From assembly GCA_959347425.1 (NCBI GenBank), contig OY365741.1:1264501-1328500 (forward strand): a stretch of DNA of 64,000 bases. Direction: 5' to 3'. A program made the translations under genes and the position numbers. This document shows, one piece after another, positions 17,546 through 24,596 of the stretch (position 1 is its first letter; each line of letters opens with the position of its first letter). The notes beneath the pieces are model-generated. The model was not told the DNA's origin and ran no database searches. It saw only the letters and a program-made list of their open reading frames with translations. Origin of the DNA: an uncultured Amylibacter sp. Its GTDB lineage: Bacteria > Pseudomonadota > Alphaproteobacteria > Rhodobacterales > Rhodobacteraceae.

Positions 17546-18163
17546 ATGAAAAAACAAACAAAAATAATCGCCTGCCTATTGGCAGGTTTAACACTAACCG
17601 CTTGCGTAGGGTCGGTGAATGTTCCTGCCGATACAGAAAAAACAGCGGAGAGAGAGGCAAGAGCAATAGATCCAGTCCCGTCAGCTCCACAAATTGATGT
17701 GGGGCGGGGATATTATATTGGAACGCTTACATCAAGCCAATCGGTATTTAAAAATGTTACAGACTTTAGGATAGATGTTGATTTTGATAATAGAACCCTC
17801 ACTGGTGGCGACAGCTACACACGATCCGCTACACCTGCGAGTAGCTTTAGCGTAAATGGATATAGAACTCGGGCAGACTTTAATTATGCATGCGGTATTG
17901 CGATAAACACTGCTAAAGCAGACTTTAACACAGGTAGCAGATGCGTAAAATCAGCCAGACCAGCAACGGAACAAATCTTGGAATTGACAGGCACATTTAC
18001 CCCACGCGGGGTTATCAGTGGCTCGGTTTCGTATGAATACTGCGCTCCAACATGTCCGCGTTTTGGAGACACTGCAAACTTGACTGGCACTATTAATAAG
18101 CAGAGGATAGTCGGGAGGTTTTCTGGTGATTTTTCTGGTGGATTTACTGTTAATAGGCGATAA
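17546..18163 (+). CDS. Lipoprotein with TbpB-like C-terminal pattern
   Basis: A 205-residue lipoprotein. The ATG at 17546 follows GGAG with an eight-base spacer; an in-frame GTG at 17537 overlaps that site and is unlikely. Signal peptide MKKQTKIIACLLAGLTLTAC gives lipid-modified Cys 20. The mature part has four further Cys and the strand pattern DFDNRTLTGG, ISGSVSYEY, LTGTINKQRIVGRF and FSGGFTVNR, parallel to the C-terminal barrel of the lipoproteins at 3380 and 61583. It is about the size of one such barrel alone. Ligand unknown. Confidence 0.75.
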   Translation: MKKQTKIIACLLAGLTLTACVGSVNVPADTEKTAEREARAIDPVPSAPQIDVGRGYYIGTLTSSQSVFKNVTDFRIDVDFDNRTLTGGDSYTRSATPASSFSVNGYRTRADFNYACGIAINTAKADFNTGSRCVKSARPATEQILELTGTFTPRGVISGSVSYEYCAPTCPRFGDTANLTGTINKQRIVGRFSGDFSGGFTVNRR

Positions 18164-18244
18164 TAAAATGGGTGTGCATCCGCGAATAGCGGGTGCGCAA
18201 ATGTGGATGTTGCGTTTTTATAATGTTCGCGGTATAGAGGAGGG

Positions 18245-19366
18245 ATGAGTGAAGAAAAAGCAAAATTAAAAAAAACACCTGCCAAGCATAACCCTTGGCA
18301 TAAGTTTTTGCGTGACTCCATCATTGCTGATAAGGAAAATAAAAAACCAAATGGCTACCACTGGTTTTTATGGCTTTATTACTTAGATTATTACAAAAGT
18401 ATATTTCCAAATATTGATTTTATAAATATACAAAAAACACTTCCTGATAACCACGAATTAAAAAAACTAGATATAGTTAATGTTATTTCTATGAAATCCC
18501 CAAAGAAGTTTTCAAGCCTCTCCGCAGATAAATTAGCAACGCATATCAAAGAAATAGGACAGAAAAGCGTTGACCTTATCTCTTTTTTTGGAGACCATTT
18601 TAGAGACTCCATTAATTTTTCAAATTTTATTTTTCCTGTAGATGTATATTTTGAAGAAGCAATTTTCTATGATAGTGTATATTTTGAAAATGCTATTTTT
18701 AAAAAGAAAGCAATCTTTAAGAATGCTAAATTTTCAAGTTATACAACTTTTGAAAACGCACAATTTGAATTTTACGCTCCATCTTTTTATGGGGCAGAAC
18801 TTAATGATGAAATGTTTTGGACTGATATAAAATTGCCAAAATTTGAAAAGATAGATGATAATGAAACTGAAGAAAAATACAAAAAAAGGATAAAAGATAA
18901 TGAAAACGCCTATGAAAACCTATCCACAAAACTTGGCAATCAAAAAAAATATCGCGATGAATATTTTTTCTTTCGCCAAGAACTAAGTTGCCAGCAAAAA
19001 CTTGAGGAAAGTCCTACTAGCGGTTTTGCATTTCGTATTTATGGCTTATTTTCAGGTTATGGTTATAATATTGGGCGGGCGGTTTGGTGCTGGTTTGGTC
19101 ATATGGTTTTTTGGGCGGGAATCCTGTTTTTCTTTGGTTTTAAAGATACAGCCACTACTTACCAAAAAATAGCATGTTCTGCTCTTACTTCGGTTTCCAA
19201 CGCCCATAGCTTTTTACTTTTCAAAGGCGACCGATTGGATGCGTGCTATAAAATGGCAAATAATAAATTTACATTTAATCTGTTTTGGGCGGGGGAAACT
19301 ATTCTTGGTGTTATCTTTCTATTCTTAGTTCTGCTAACCCTACGCACCCGCTTCCGCCTAAAATAA
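18245..19366 (+). CDS. Pentapeptide-repeat protein with C-terminal membrane segments
   Basis: A 373-residue protein. Residues about 120-180 show degenerate pentapeptide repeats with Phe every fifth position (FENAIFKKKAIFKNAKF), expected to form a right-handed quadrilateral beta-helix. A charged helix region (about 200-240) includes DEYFFFRQELSC, and the C-terminus has two or three hydrophobic segments (VWCWFGHMVFWAGILFFFGF and AGETILGVIFLFLVLLTL). Such proteins are widespread and of unknown role. GAGGAGGG abuts the ATG, unusually close. The gene is AT-rich compared with its neighbours. Confidence 0.72.
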   Translation: MSEEKAKLKKTPAKHNPWHKFLRDSIIADKENKKPNGYHWFLWLYYLDYYKSIFPNIDFINIQKTLPDNHELKKLDIVNVISMKSPKKFSSLSADKLATHIKEIGQKSVDLISFFGDHFRDSINFSNFIFPVDVYFEEAIFYDSVYFENAIFKKKAIFKNAKFSSYTTFENAQFEFYAPSFYGAELNDEMFWTDIKLPKFEKIDDNETEEKYKKRIKDNENAYENLSTKLGNQKKYRDEYFFFRQELSCQQKLEESPTSGFAFRIYGLFSGYGYNIGRAVWCWFGHMVFWAGILFFFGFKDTATTYQKIACSALTSVSNAHSFLLFKGDRLDACYKMANNKFTFNLFWAGETILGVIFLFLVLLTLRTRFRLK

Positions 19367-20035
19367 CTAATCACTCACAGAAAAAACGCTTTCCCCTAAG
19401 GACTCTAACGCGGTTTTTAAGGCAGGATTTTGCACATTGGATAGGGCGCGGTGCATGTCTTGTTTCTTGGACACCCGCAAAATATCGGCTTTTGTTCGGT
19501 GTTGAAACGGCGTGGCTTCTTCGGCAAAGCCCCTCGGGGCGGGACCACTCGGGACGAGACCCGTGGGGACGAGTCCCCTTGGGGCGGATTGGCTCATGGC
19601 GGAGTGCGCCACGCTCGCATGTTTCCCCTCCCCATGCTTGCCCCGTGTTTGGGTCACTTTCACACGGGTAATCGCGCGATAGCCATAACAGCTATTCACC
19701 CGTTCAATAATATCGGGGATTTGCATCTGCACCAGCGGCGCATTCGCGCCAACACACAAAACCACCAAATCCGCGCCAAACCCGTCTTTTGGGTAATTCA
19801 GCTTCAACGGCTCGGCAATTCGGGCGATATCCGCGCCGACAATCTCTGCCCAATGGGTTAAAACCCGCGATTCGCCAAACCCGCGTTTTGCCATAGATTG
19901 CCGTAAGCCAATTTCCAACAAACTGCCCGCCTGTAAAAACCCCTTTCTTTTAAAGGGTTTTTTTATGCGAGGTTTGGCGGGTTTTTTCACCGCCCCAAGT
20001 TTTACACCGGGTTTTTTTATATCTGGAGCAATCAT
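19367..20035 (-). CDS. dciA: DUF721 / DciA-like protein
   Basis: A 222-residue protein with an N-terminal DUF721 domain (about residues 35-125; SMAKRGFGESRVLTHWAEIVG, APLVQMQIPDIIERVNSCYGYRAI). DciA-type proteins load the replicative helicase DnaB in bacteria lacking DnaC. It is divergent from mutY, as in other alphaproteobacteria. The linker after residue 140 carries four pentapeptides of the type [AV]P[RTS]G[LPF] encoded by 15-bp palindromic units. The protein ends FSVSD at a heptad. Confidence 0.82.
   Translation of the reverse strand: MIAPDIKKPGVKLGAVKKPAKPRIKKPFKRKGFLQAGSLLEIGLRQSMAKRGFGESRVLTHWAEIVGADIARIAEPLKLNYPKDGFGADLVVLCVGANAPLVQMQIPDIIERVNSCYGYRAITRVKVTQTRGKHGEGKHASVAHSAMSQSAPRGLVPTGLVPSGPAPRGFAEEATPFQHRTKADILRVSKKQDMHRALSNVQNPALKTALESLGESVFSVSD
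19526..19585. repeat. Four 15-bp palindromic units inside dciA
   Basis: Consecutive units at 19526-19540, 19541-19555, 19556-19570 and 19571-19585 (plus strand AAAGCCCCTCGGGGC, GGGACCACTCGGGAC, GAGACCCGTGGGGAC, GAGTCCCCTTGGGGC). Most contain a small inverted repeat such as CCCC-n-GGGG. In the minus-strand gene they encode four pentapeptides in frame. Confidence 0.85.
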
Positions 20036-20092
20036 TTACTATCCTTTTATTTATGCTACTGTAAAACAAAACCCATCCTCTGTCAATTTTAT

Positions 20093-21211
20093 TTGGCAAA
20101 TTTTTATTTTGAAACGATTCAATTCTTGCCCAAAGCCCCCAAAGCCCCCAAATCCCAAGATATCCTAGATTGGTACGATAAAAACGCCCGCACCATGGCG
20201 TGGCGAATCGCCCCCGATTTGCGCAAAATGGGGCAGTATCCCACACCCTATCGCGTCTGGTTGTCAGAGATTATGTTACAGCAAACTACAGTCGCCGCCG
20301 TGTCCGCGTATTTTCACCGTTTTACCACAAAATGGCCGCAACTGGCGGATTTGGCAGGGGCAGAGGACGCGGATGTTATGGCCGCTTGGGCGGGTTTGGG
20401 CTATTACGCACGGGCGCGCAATTTGTTAAAAACCGCACGGATTGTTCAGTCCGAACATAACGGGGTTTTCCCAAAGGATTATGACGGGTTACTGGCTCTG
20501 CCCGGGATTGGCCCCTATACGGCGGGGGCGATTTGCACGATTTGTTATGATGCTCGGGTGGCGGTTTTGGATGGCAATATTGAGCGGGTTTTGGCACGGG
20601 TTTTCGCCATTGAAACACCCTTGCCACAGGCAAAAGTTACGTTAAGGGAGCGGTCATTAACGTTGACTCCAAAATTGCGCAGTGGTGATTATGTCCAAGG
20701 TTTGATGGATTTGGGTGCAACGGTTTGCACACCGACCAATCCGCGATGTGAGGAGTGTCCGTGGCAGGCGAATTGCCAAGGGCGCAAATTGGGCATAGCA
20801 GAAACCTTGCCACGCAAGGCGATAAAACCGCCCAAACCGACCCGTAGGGGTGCAGTTTATGTCGCCATCCGCTTTGACGGAGCAGTGTTGCTGGAACGCC
20901 GTGCTGGGCGTGGATTGCTGGGTGGGATGCTCGGTTGGGTTGGCTCTGACTGGGTTCAATCGTCTTTGGGCGATGTGCCGAAACACACCCCGCCGTGCCT
21001 TGGCGATGTGCCTGTCGATTGGGTTTTTCTGGTACAACCCGTGCGCCATACCTTCACCCATTTTCATCTGGATTTGGATGTTTATGTCGGGCATGTTGGA
21101 CTGGAAGCAACCGCCCCCGCGGATACATTTTTTATGGAGGCTGCGGAGTTTGACGACTCGGCCCTGCCGTCCGTGATGCGTAAAGTCTGGCAGTTAGTTG
21201 TCAGCGATTAG
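20093..21211 (+). CDS. mutY: A/G-specific adenine glycosylase
   Basis: A 372-residue base-excision repair enzyme that removes A opposite 8-oxoG. It has the helix-hairpin-helix and catalytic region (PYRVWLSEIMLQQTTV, LLALPGIGPYTAGAI...VAVLDGNIERVLAR), the [4Fe-4S] ligands C-x6-C-x2-C-x5-C (CTPTNPRCEECPWQANC), and a C-terminal NUDIX-like domain. No ATG precedes the homology; TTG at 20093 or a TTG 11 codons later (20126) is the likely start. The C-terminus VVSD and stop come from a heptad, and overlap the convergent aminotransferase stop by four bases. Confidence 0.94.
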   Translation: MANFYFETIQFLPKAPKAPKSQDILDWYDKNARTMAWRIAPDLRKMGQYPTPYRVWLSEIMLQQTTVAAVSAYFHRFTTKWPQLADLAGAEDADVMAAWAGLGYYARARNLLKTARIVQSEHNGVFPKDYDGLLALPGIGPYTAGAICTICYDARVAVLDGNIERVLARVFAIETPLPQAKVTLRERSLTLTPKLRSGDYVQGLMDLGATVCTPTNPRCEECPWQANCQGRKLGIAETLPRKAIKPPKPTRRGAVYVAIRFDGAVLLERRAGRGLLGGMLGWVGSDWVQSSLGDVPKHTPPCLGDVPVDWVFLVQPVRHTFTHFHLDLDVYVGHVGLEATAPADTFFMEAAEFDDSALPSVMRKVWQLVVSD

Positions 21212-22479
21212 CTCATCCCCGCGACCGCCTTTGCCGCCTGTTCTATCGCCGCCTCGGTTTGCTCTAAATCCGCAGCCGTTAAAGCCAAAGATGGATATAA
21301 TTTGGCTGGTGATTTTAACAACCCGCCCTGACGCAACGCCGTATTAAACACGGTATTCTTCCCCGCGTCCGCCGCAAAAATATCACGATAATTGCGAATC
21401 GGGGACGCGCTAAACACCACATCAAACAAGGTTGGATGCCCGACGATTTGGAACGCCAAGCCCTGCGCCGATAGGTGCTTGTCATACATCCGCATAATGG
21501 ATTCGCCCAAATCATACAGCCTCTCATAACTGCCCGCCCGCCGTAGGATTTCCAAGGTTTTTAACCCGGCCCGCGCCGCCATAGGATTGCCCGATAGGGT
21601 GCCAAGTTGTATTAACCACCGCTCTGCCCCGACAGCCGATTTATCAAAATGCGCCATAATATCGCGCCGTCCAACCACGGCCGCCAAAGGAAACCCACCA
21701 CCGATAATCTTACCCACGGTTGCCAAATCGGGGGTCACTCCGTAATGCGTTTGCGCACCACCATAGGCAAGGCGAAACCCCGTCACGACTTCGTCAAAAA
21801 TCAAAACAATCCCCGCCGCCGTGCAAGCATCGCGGAGGGCTTGCAAAAATCCCTCCGCTGGCGGGATTAACCGTTGCAAAGGCTCCACGATCACCGCGGC
21901 AATATCATGCCCATGCTCGGCAATCAGGGAACAGGCGGCCGCCGCGTCATTAAACGGGGCAATCAGCATATTATCCGCCACCGCCTTTGGAATCCCCGCA
22001 CTATCGGGGCGAGCGAGGGGGAAATTCACCAGAGTATCGGGGGCTAGCGACATCAAAGCCTCTGCCGACATACCGTGATAGCCACCCTCAAATTTGACGA
22101 TTTTATCACGCCCAGTGAAGGCACGAGCAAGACGCATCGCGTACATATCCGCCTCCCCCCCCGTGGAAACATACCGCAACATATCCGCGCAGGGTAGTGC
22201 CGAGCAGATTTCCTCCGCCAGTTCTATGGCGAAGGTGTTATTGGCAAAGAACGTCAAACCGTCTTTCATCTGGGCGGTGATTTCTGCGTCAATTTCCGGA
22301 TGGCAATGCCCCAAAATCATCGGACCAGAGCCGATAAGATAATCAATATATTCGCGCCCGTCTTGATCCCACAGATGGCTGCCTTTGGCCGATTTAATCA
22401 GCACGGTCGAATCAAAATTACCAGTTGTGCCAGCGGGGAAAACCGCATTGGCACGGGGTATCCAGGTTTCAAGAGTCAT
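21208..22479 (-). CDS. Class III PLP aminotransferase (GSA-aminomutase-like)
   Basis: A 423-residue aminotransferase resembling glutamate-1-semialdehyde 2,1-aminomutase. It has GSGPMILGHCHPE, STGGEADMYAMRLARAFTGR, KFEGGYHG, IFDEVVTGFR (PLP-ring Asp) and the PLP lysine in VGKIIGGGFPLAAVVG. It is 40 bases downstream of the HpbD-like gene and probably co-transcribed, so it more likely acts in a catabolic amino-acid pathway than in haem synthesis. Substrate not determined. Confidence 0.85.
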   Translation of the reverse strand: MTLETWIPRANAVFPAGTTGNFDSTVLIKSAKGSHLWDQDGREYIDYLIGSGPMILGHCHPEIDAEITAQMKDGLTFFANNTFAIELAEEICSALPCADMLRYVSTGGEADMYAMRLARAFTGRDKIVKFEGGYHGMSAEALMSLAPDTLVNFPLARPDSAGIPKAVADNMLIAPFNDAAAACSLIAEHGHDIAAVIVEPLQRLIPPAEGFLQALRDACTAAGIVLIFDEVVTGFRLAYGGAQTHYGVTPDLATVGKIIGGGFPLAAVVGRRDIMAHFDKSAVGAERWLIQLGTLSGNPMAARAGLKTLEILRRAGSYERLYDLGESIMRMYDKHLSAQGLAFQIVGHPTLFDVVFSASPIRNYRDIFAADAGKNTVFNTALRQGGLLKSPAKLYPSLALTAADLEQTEAAIEQAAKAVAGMS

Positions 22480-22519
22480 TAAAATAGTCCTTTTGTTATG
22501 GTTAAAATATCTTTAGCAA

Positions 22520-23617
22520 TCATTCGAAAACCGCCAAAGCCGTTCCCAAAACCGCCATATCGGGGGTAATGCCCAGCCCAATTCCGCTTGGCGCGGCAAT
22601 TCGCCCGTTTTCGCGCACCGGTGCATCAGGGGCAAGGCGAGGCGCGACATAGCCCGATAAATCACAGACGTTTAACAAGGCGGACGCAGGCGTACTTGCC
22701 CCCAAATGCAGCAACGCCGCCATGGTAATGTCAGAGCCCCAAGTATCCTCTATACACATTTTCGCGCCCAAATACAGACACAAATCCCGTGCCGACCTTG
22801 CCGGCGATAACCCGCCGAATTTTGATAATTTAATCGCAACAGCATCCATGCATCCCATCCCATACCCAGCCAGCAAACTGGCGGTATCATGCGCCGATTC
22901 ATCCAGCTTCATCGCCAATCCGCAAGCATCCCGCACGGCCGCACATTGGGTAAGAGTGGCACAGGGTTGCTCCAGCATAATATCCAAATCGGCAACGGCG
23001 CGGGCGGTGCGAATCGCGTCCAGTTGGCTCGCCCCGCAATTCCAATCGCCATAAACCAAACACTCCTCTGCCACAGCCGCCCGCACGGCTTTTAGACGGG
23101 CAACATCAGCTCGCCAATCCGCGCCCAGCTTAACTTGGAATTGACGGATACCTTCATCAAAAGCTTTTCGCGCCATAGCCGCCATGTCTTTCGGCGGAGT
23201 GCAGGTTATGGAATGATACAGGGGCATGGTTTTTTGCACCCGCCCGCCCAGCAGGGTATAAAGCGGCAGATTGGCGGCACGGGCAGTAATATCCCAACAG
23301 GCGATATCAATCGGCGATTTGGCGTAAGGATGCCCGATAAGATGTGCGTCTAATCGGTGCATCAGAGCCTGCACCCCCAAAGGGTCTGCGCCGATAAGCA
23401 TCGGTGCCATTTCCGCTATCGCGGGGATGACGCCGTTGGCATAGGCGGGAAGGTAATGCGGAATCGGGCAAACCTCGCCCCAACCGCTGATATTTTTATC
23501 CGTATCAATACGCAGGGCAATCGTGGCGACAGTATCGCAAACTTTACCACCCGCCATGGTGTAGGTATGGTGCGAGGTAAGGTCAATCTTCCAACAGGTG
23601 ATTCGGGTGATTTTCAT
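22520..23617 (-). CDS. Enolase-superfamily enzyme, HpbD-like (hydroxyproline betaine epimerase family)
   Basis: A 365-residue mandelate-racemase/MLE family protein. The ATG at 23617 fits the family N-terminus; the frame is open further upstream only because it runs through heptad repeats. Metal ligands are in VYGDWN, MLEQP and KLDES; the acid/base lysines are in FQVKLG and AIKLSKFGG. The Q-V-K form of the first motif, GWGEVCPI, IAEMAPMLIGADPL and EDTWGSDI resemble, from memory, the 4-hydroxyproline betaine 2-epimerase HpbD. It may epimerise hydroxyproline betaine, proline betaine or a relative; a dehydratase role is the main alternative. Confidence 0.75.
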   Translation of the reverse strand: MKITRITCWKIDLTSHHTYTMAGGKVCDTVATIALRIDTDKNISGWGEVCPIPHYLPAYANGVIPAIAEMAPMLIGADPLGVQALMHRLDAHLIGHPYAKSPIDIACWDITARAANLPLYTLLGGRVQKTMPLYHSITCTPPKDMAAMARKAFDEGIRQFQVKLGADWRADVARLKAVRAAVAEECLVYGDWNCGASQLDAIRTARAVADLDIMLEQPCATLTQCAAVRDACGLAMKLDESAHDTASLLAGYGMGCMDAVAIKLSKFGGLSPARSARDLCLYLGAKMCIEDTWGSDITMAALLHLGASTPASALLNVCDLSGYVAPRLAPDAPVRENGRIAAPSGIGLGITPDMAVLGTALAVFE

Positions 23618-23690
23618 GGGGCGGGGTTTCTTTTTAACGGTGTGTGGTGGATTATTAGCTGTGATGGGCGAATTGTCAATAGGTTTAATT

Positions 23691-23722
23691 ATGAATGATG
23701 AATTGTGAATTGTGAATGATGT
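23691..23722 (+). repeat. GAAT-type heptad repeat
   Basis: Four units TGAATGA, TGAATTG, TGAATTG, TGAATGA directly left of dispersed repeat copy B. It lies upstream of the minus-strand HpbD-like gene. Confidence 0.75.
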
Positions 23723-23732
23723 GTAAGAGTTC

Positions 23733-23936
23733 GTTATGAGCAATTAAGGATAGAGGTTTTTTGTTGCGCCCTCACTTCGGGGCAAGCCCCTTTGTTCGGG
23801 CTTCCCGCCCGCCCACCCCTCCTGCGGAGTGCGGGCGGGCGGGTTTTATTGGCTTTTGCCTATCCAAGCATCTAGGCACAGCCTAAATAAATTTATGATT
23901 ATCTTATCGTCTTGAAACCCATGGGCTTTTGCGCCC
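23733..23936 (+). repeat. Dispersed intergenic repeat, copy B
   Basis: Second copy of the element at 891-1105, same orientation and also with heptads on its left. The central hairpin is stronger here: CCCGCCCGC (23804-23812) pairs with GCGGGCGGG (23831-23839), then TTTTATT. Other small stems are GGGGC-AAG-CCCC and AAGCCC...GGGCTT. No gene is found between 23618 and 24156; besides this element the gap holds a stem-loop and the GATTCG array. Confidence 0.78.
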
Positions 23937-23996
23937 GTACCCCGTATTTATTCTATCAAACTACAACCCCTATTCTTTAATGTGGGTACAGCAAGC

Positions 23997-24039
23997 AAAA
24001 GCCCCCGCCTCCCTGCAAGTGGGTTGCCGTGGCTTTTTG
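23997..24039 (-). terminator. Possible terminator downstream of the rpmJ unit
   Basis: AAAAGCC (arms at both ends, 7-bp) encloses an imperfect GC-rich stem; the minus strand ends GGCTTTT. It lies about 120 bases past the rpmJ stop. Confidence 0.4.
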
Positions 24040-24069
24040 TGGCTTTTATAAATATAGGGTGAAAAGTCC

Positions 24070-24136
24070 CGATTCGCAGCTTGGCGATTCGGTAGGGTGA
24101 TTCGACAGAGCGATTCGGGGATGCGATTCGCAAACA
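24070..24136. repeat. 13-bp GATTCG tandem array with clustered GANTC sites
   Basis: Five units beginning with CGATTCG or TGATTCG at 24070, 24085, 24098, 24111 and 24124 (steps of 15, 13, 13, 13). The last runs into an inverted GCGAATC. Together there are six GANTC sites between 24071 and 24146, the recognition site of the alphaproteobacterial CcrM methylase. It lies just downstream of rpmJ. Confidence 0.8.
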
Positions 24137-24156
24137 TGTGCGAATCACCAACAGCC

Positions 24157-24282
24157 CTAGCCTTGGCGGGCTTTAAACCGTTTTTGGGTTTTGTTAATCA
24201 CATAAACCCGCCCTTTGCGCCGTACAACGCGGCAATCCCGATGGCGACCTTTTAATGACCGCAGTGAATTACGTACTTTCAT
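24157..24282 (-). CDS. rpmJ: 50S ribosomal protein L36
   Basis: A 41-residue protein read on the minus strand: [20 protein letters not shown] at the start, then [20 protein letters not shown] and a final Gly. This is the C-minus (YkgO-like) form with only one Cys, lacking the zinc ribbon. AAGGAG lies at a good distance upstream of the ATG. It is a small basic component of the large ribosomal subunit. Confidence 0.95.
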   Translation of the reverse strand: MKVRNSLRSLKGRHRDCRVVRRKGRVYVINKTQKRFKARQG

Positions 24283-24341
24283 AACGTATCTCCTTTTTTA
24301 TCTTTATAGCCTGCCGATGGGCAAACTTATGTTAAACCAGA

Positions 24342-24416
24342 TGGTGGGCGTAACTGGGATTGAACCAGTGACCCCTTCGATGTCAACGAAGTGCTCTCCC
24401 GCTGAGCTATACGCCC
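24342..24416 (-). tRNA. tRNA-Val (GAC)
   Basis: Minus-strand cloverleaf of 75 nt including encoded CCA: acceptor GGGCGTA pairs with TACGCCC, D-arm AGCTCAGCGGGAGAGC, anticodon loop TTGACAT with anticodon GAC, T-loop GGTTCAATCC. Confidence 0.96.
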
Positions 24417-24596
24417 AAAACCCTATGAATGCAAGTCTTTTTTCAAAATCCAGCACAGAATCTTTATTTGTATCTTTAATTTGTGTGCCTTATAGGGGGA
24501 AATGGGGGCAGTGGCAAGAGGCTTTTAGAGGTTTTTTTGGTTTTTTAGGGCTTTGCCCGATTTCAAACCCCCAAAACCCTTGCCGATTCGCCCGTT

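Noticed and set aside
21208..22479. hemL (haem-pathway glutamate-1-semialdehyde aminomutase)
   Set aside because: Alphaproteobacteria normally make aminolevulinate with HemA (ALAS), and the gene is coupled to an HpbD-like catabolic gene.
23948..24151. Minus-strand open frame of 67 residues
   Set aside because: It runs through the 13-bp GATTCG array and a stem-loop downstream of rpmJ, has repeat-derived sequence and no ribosome site.
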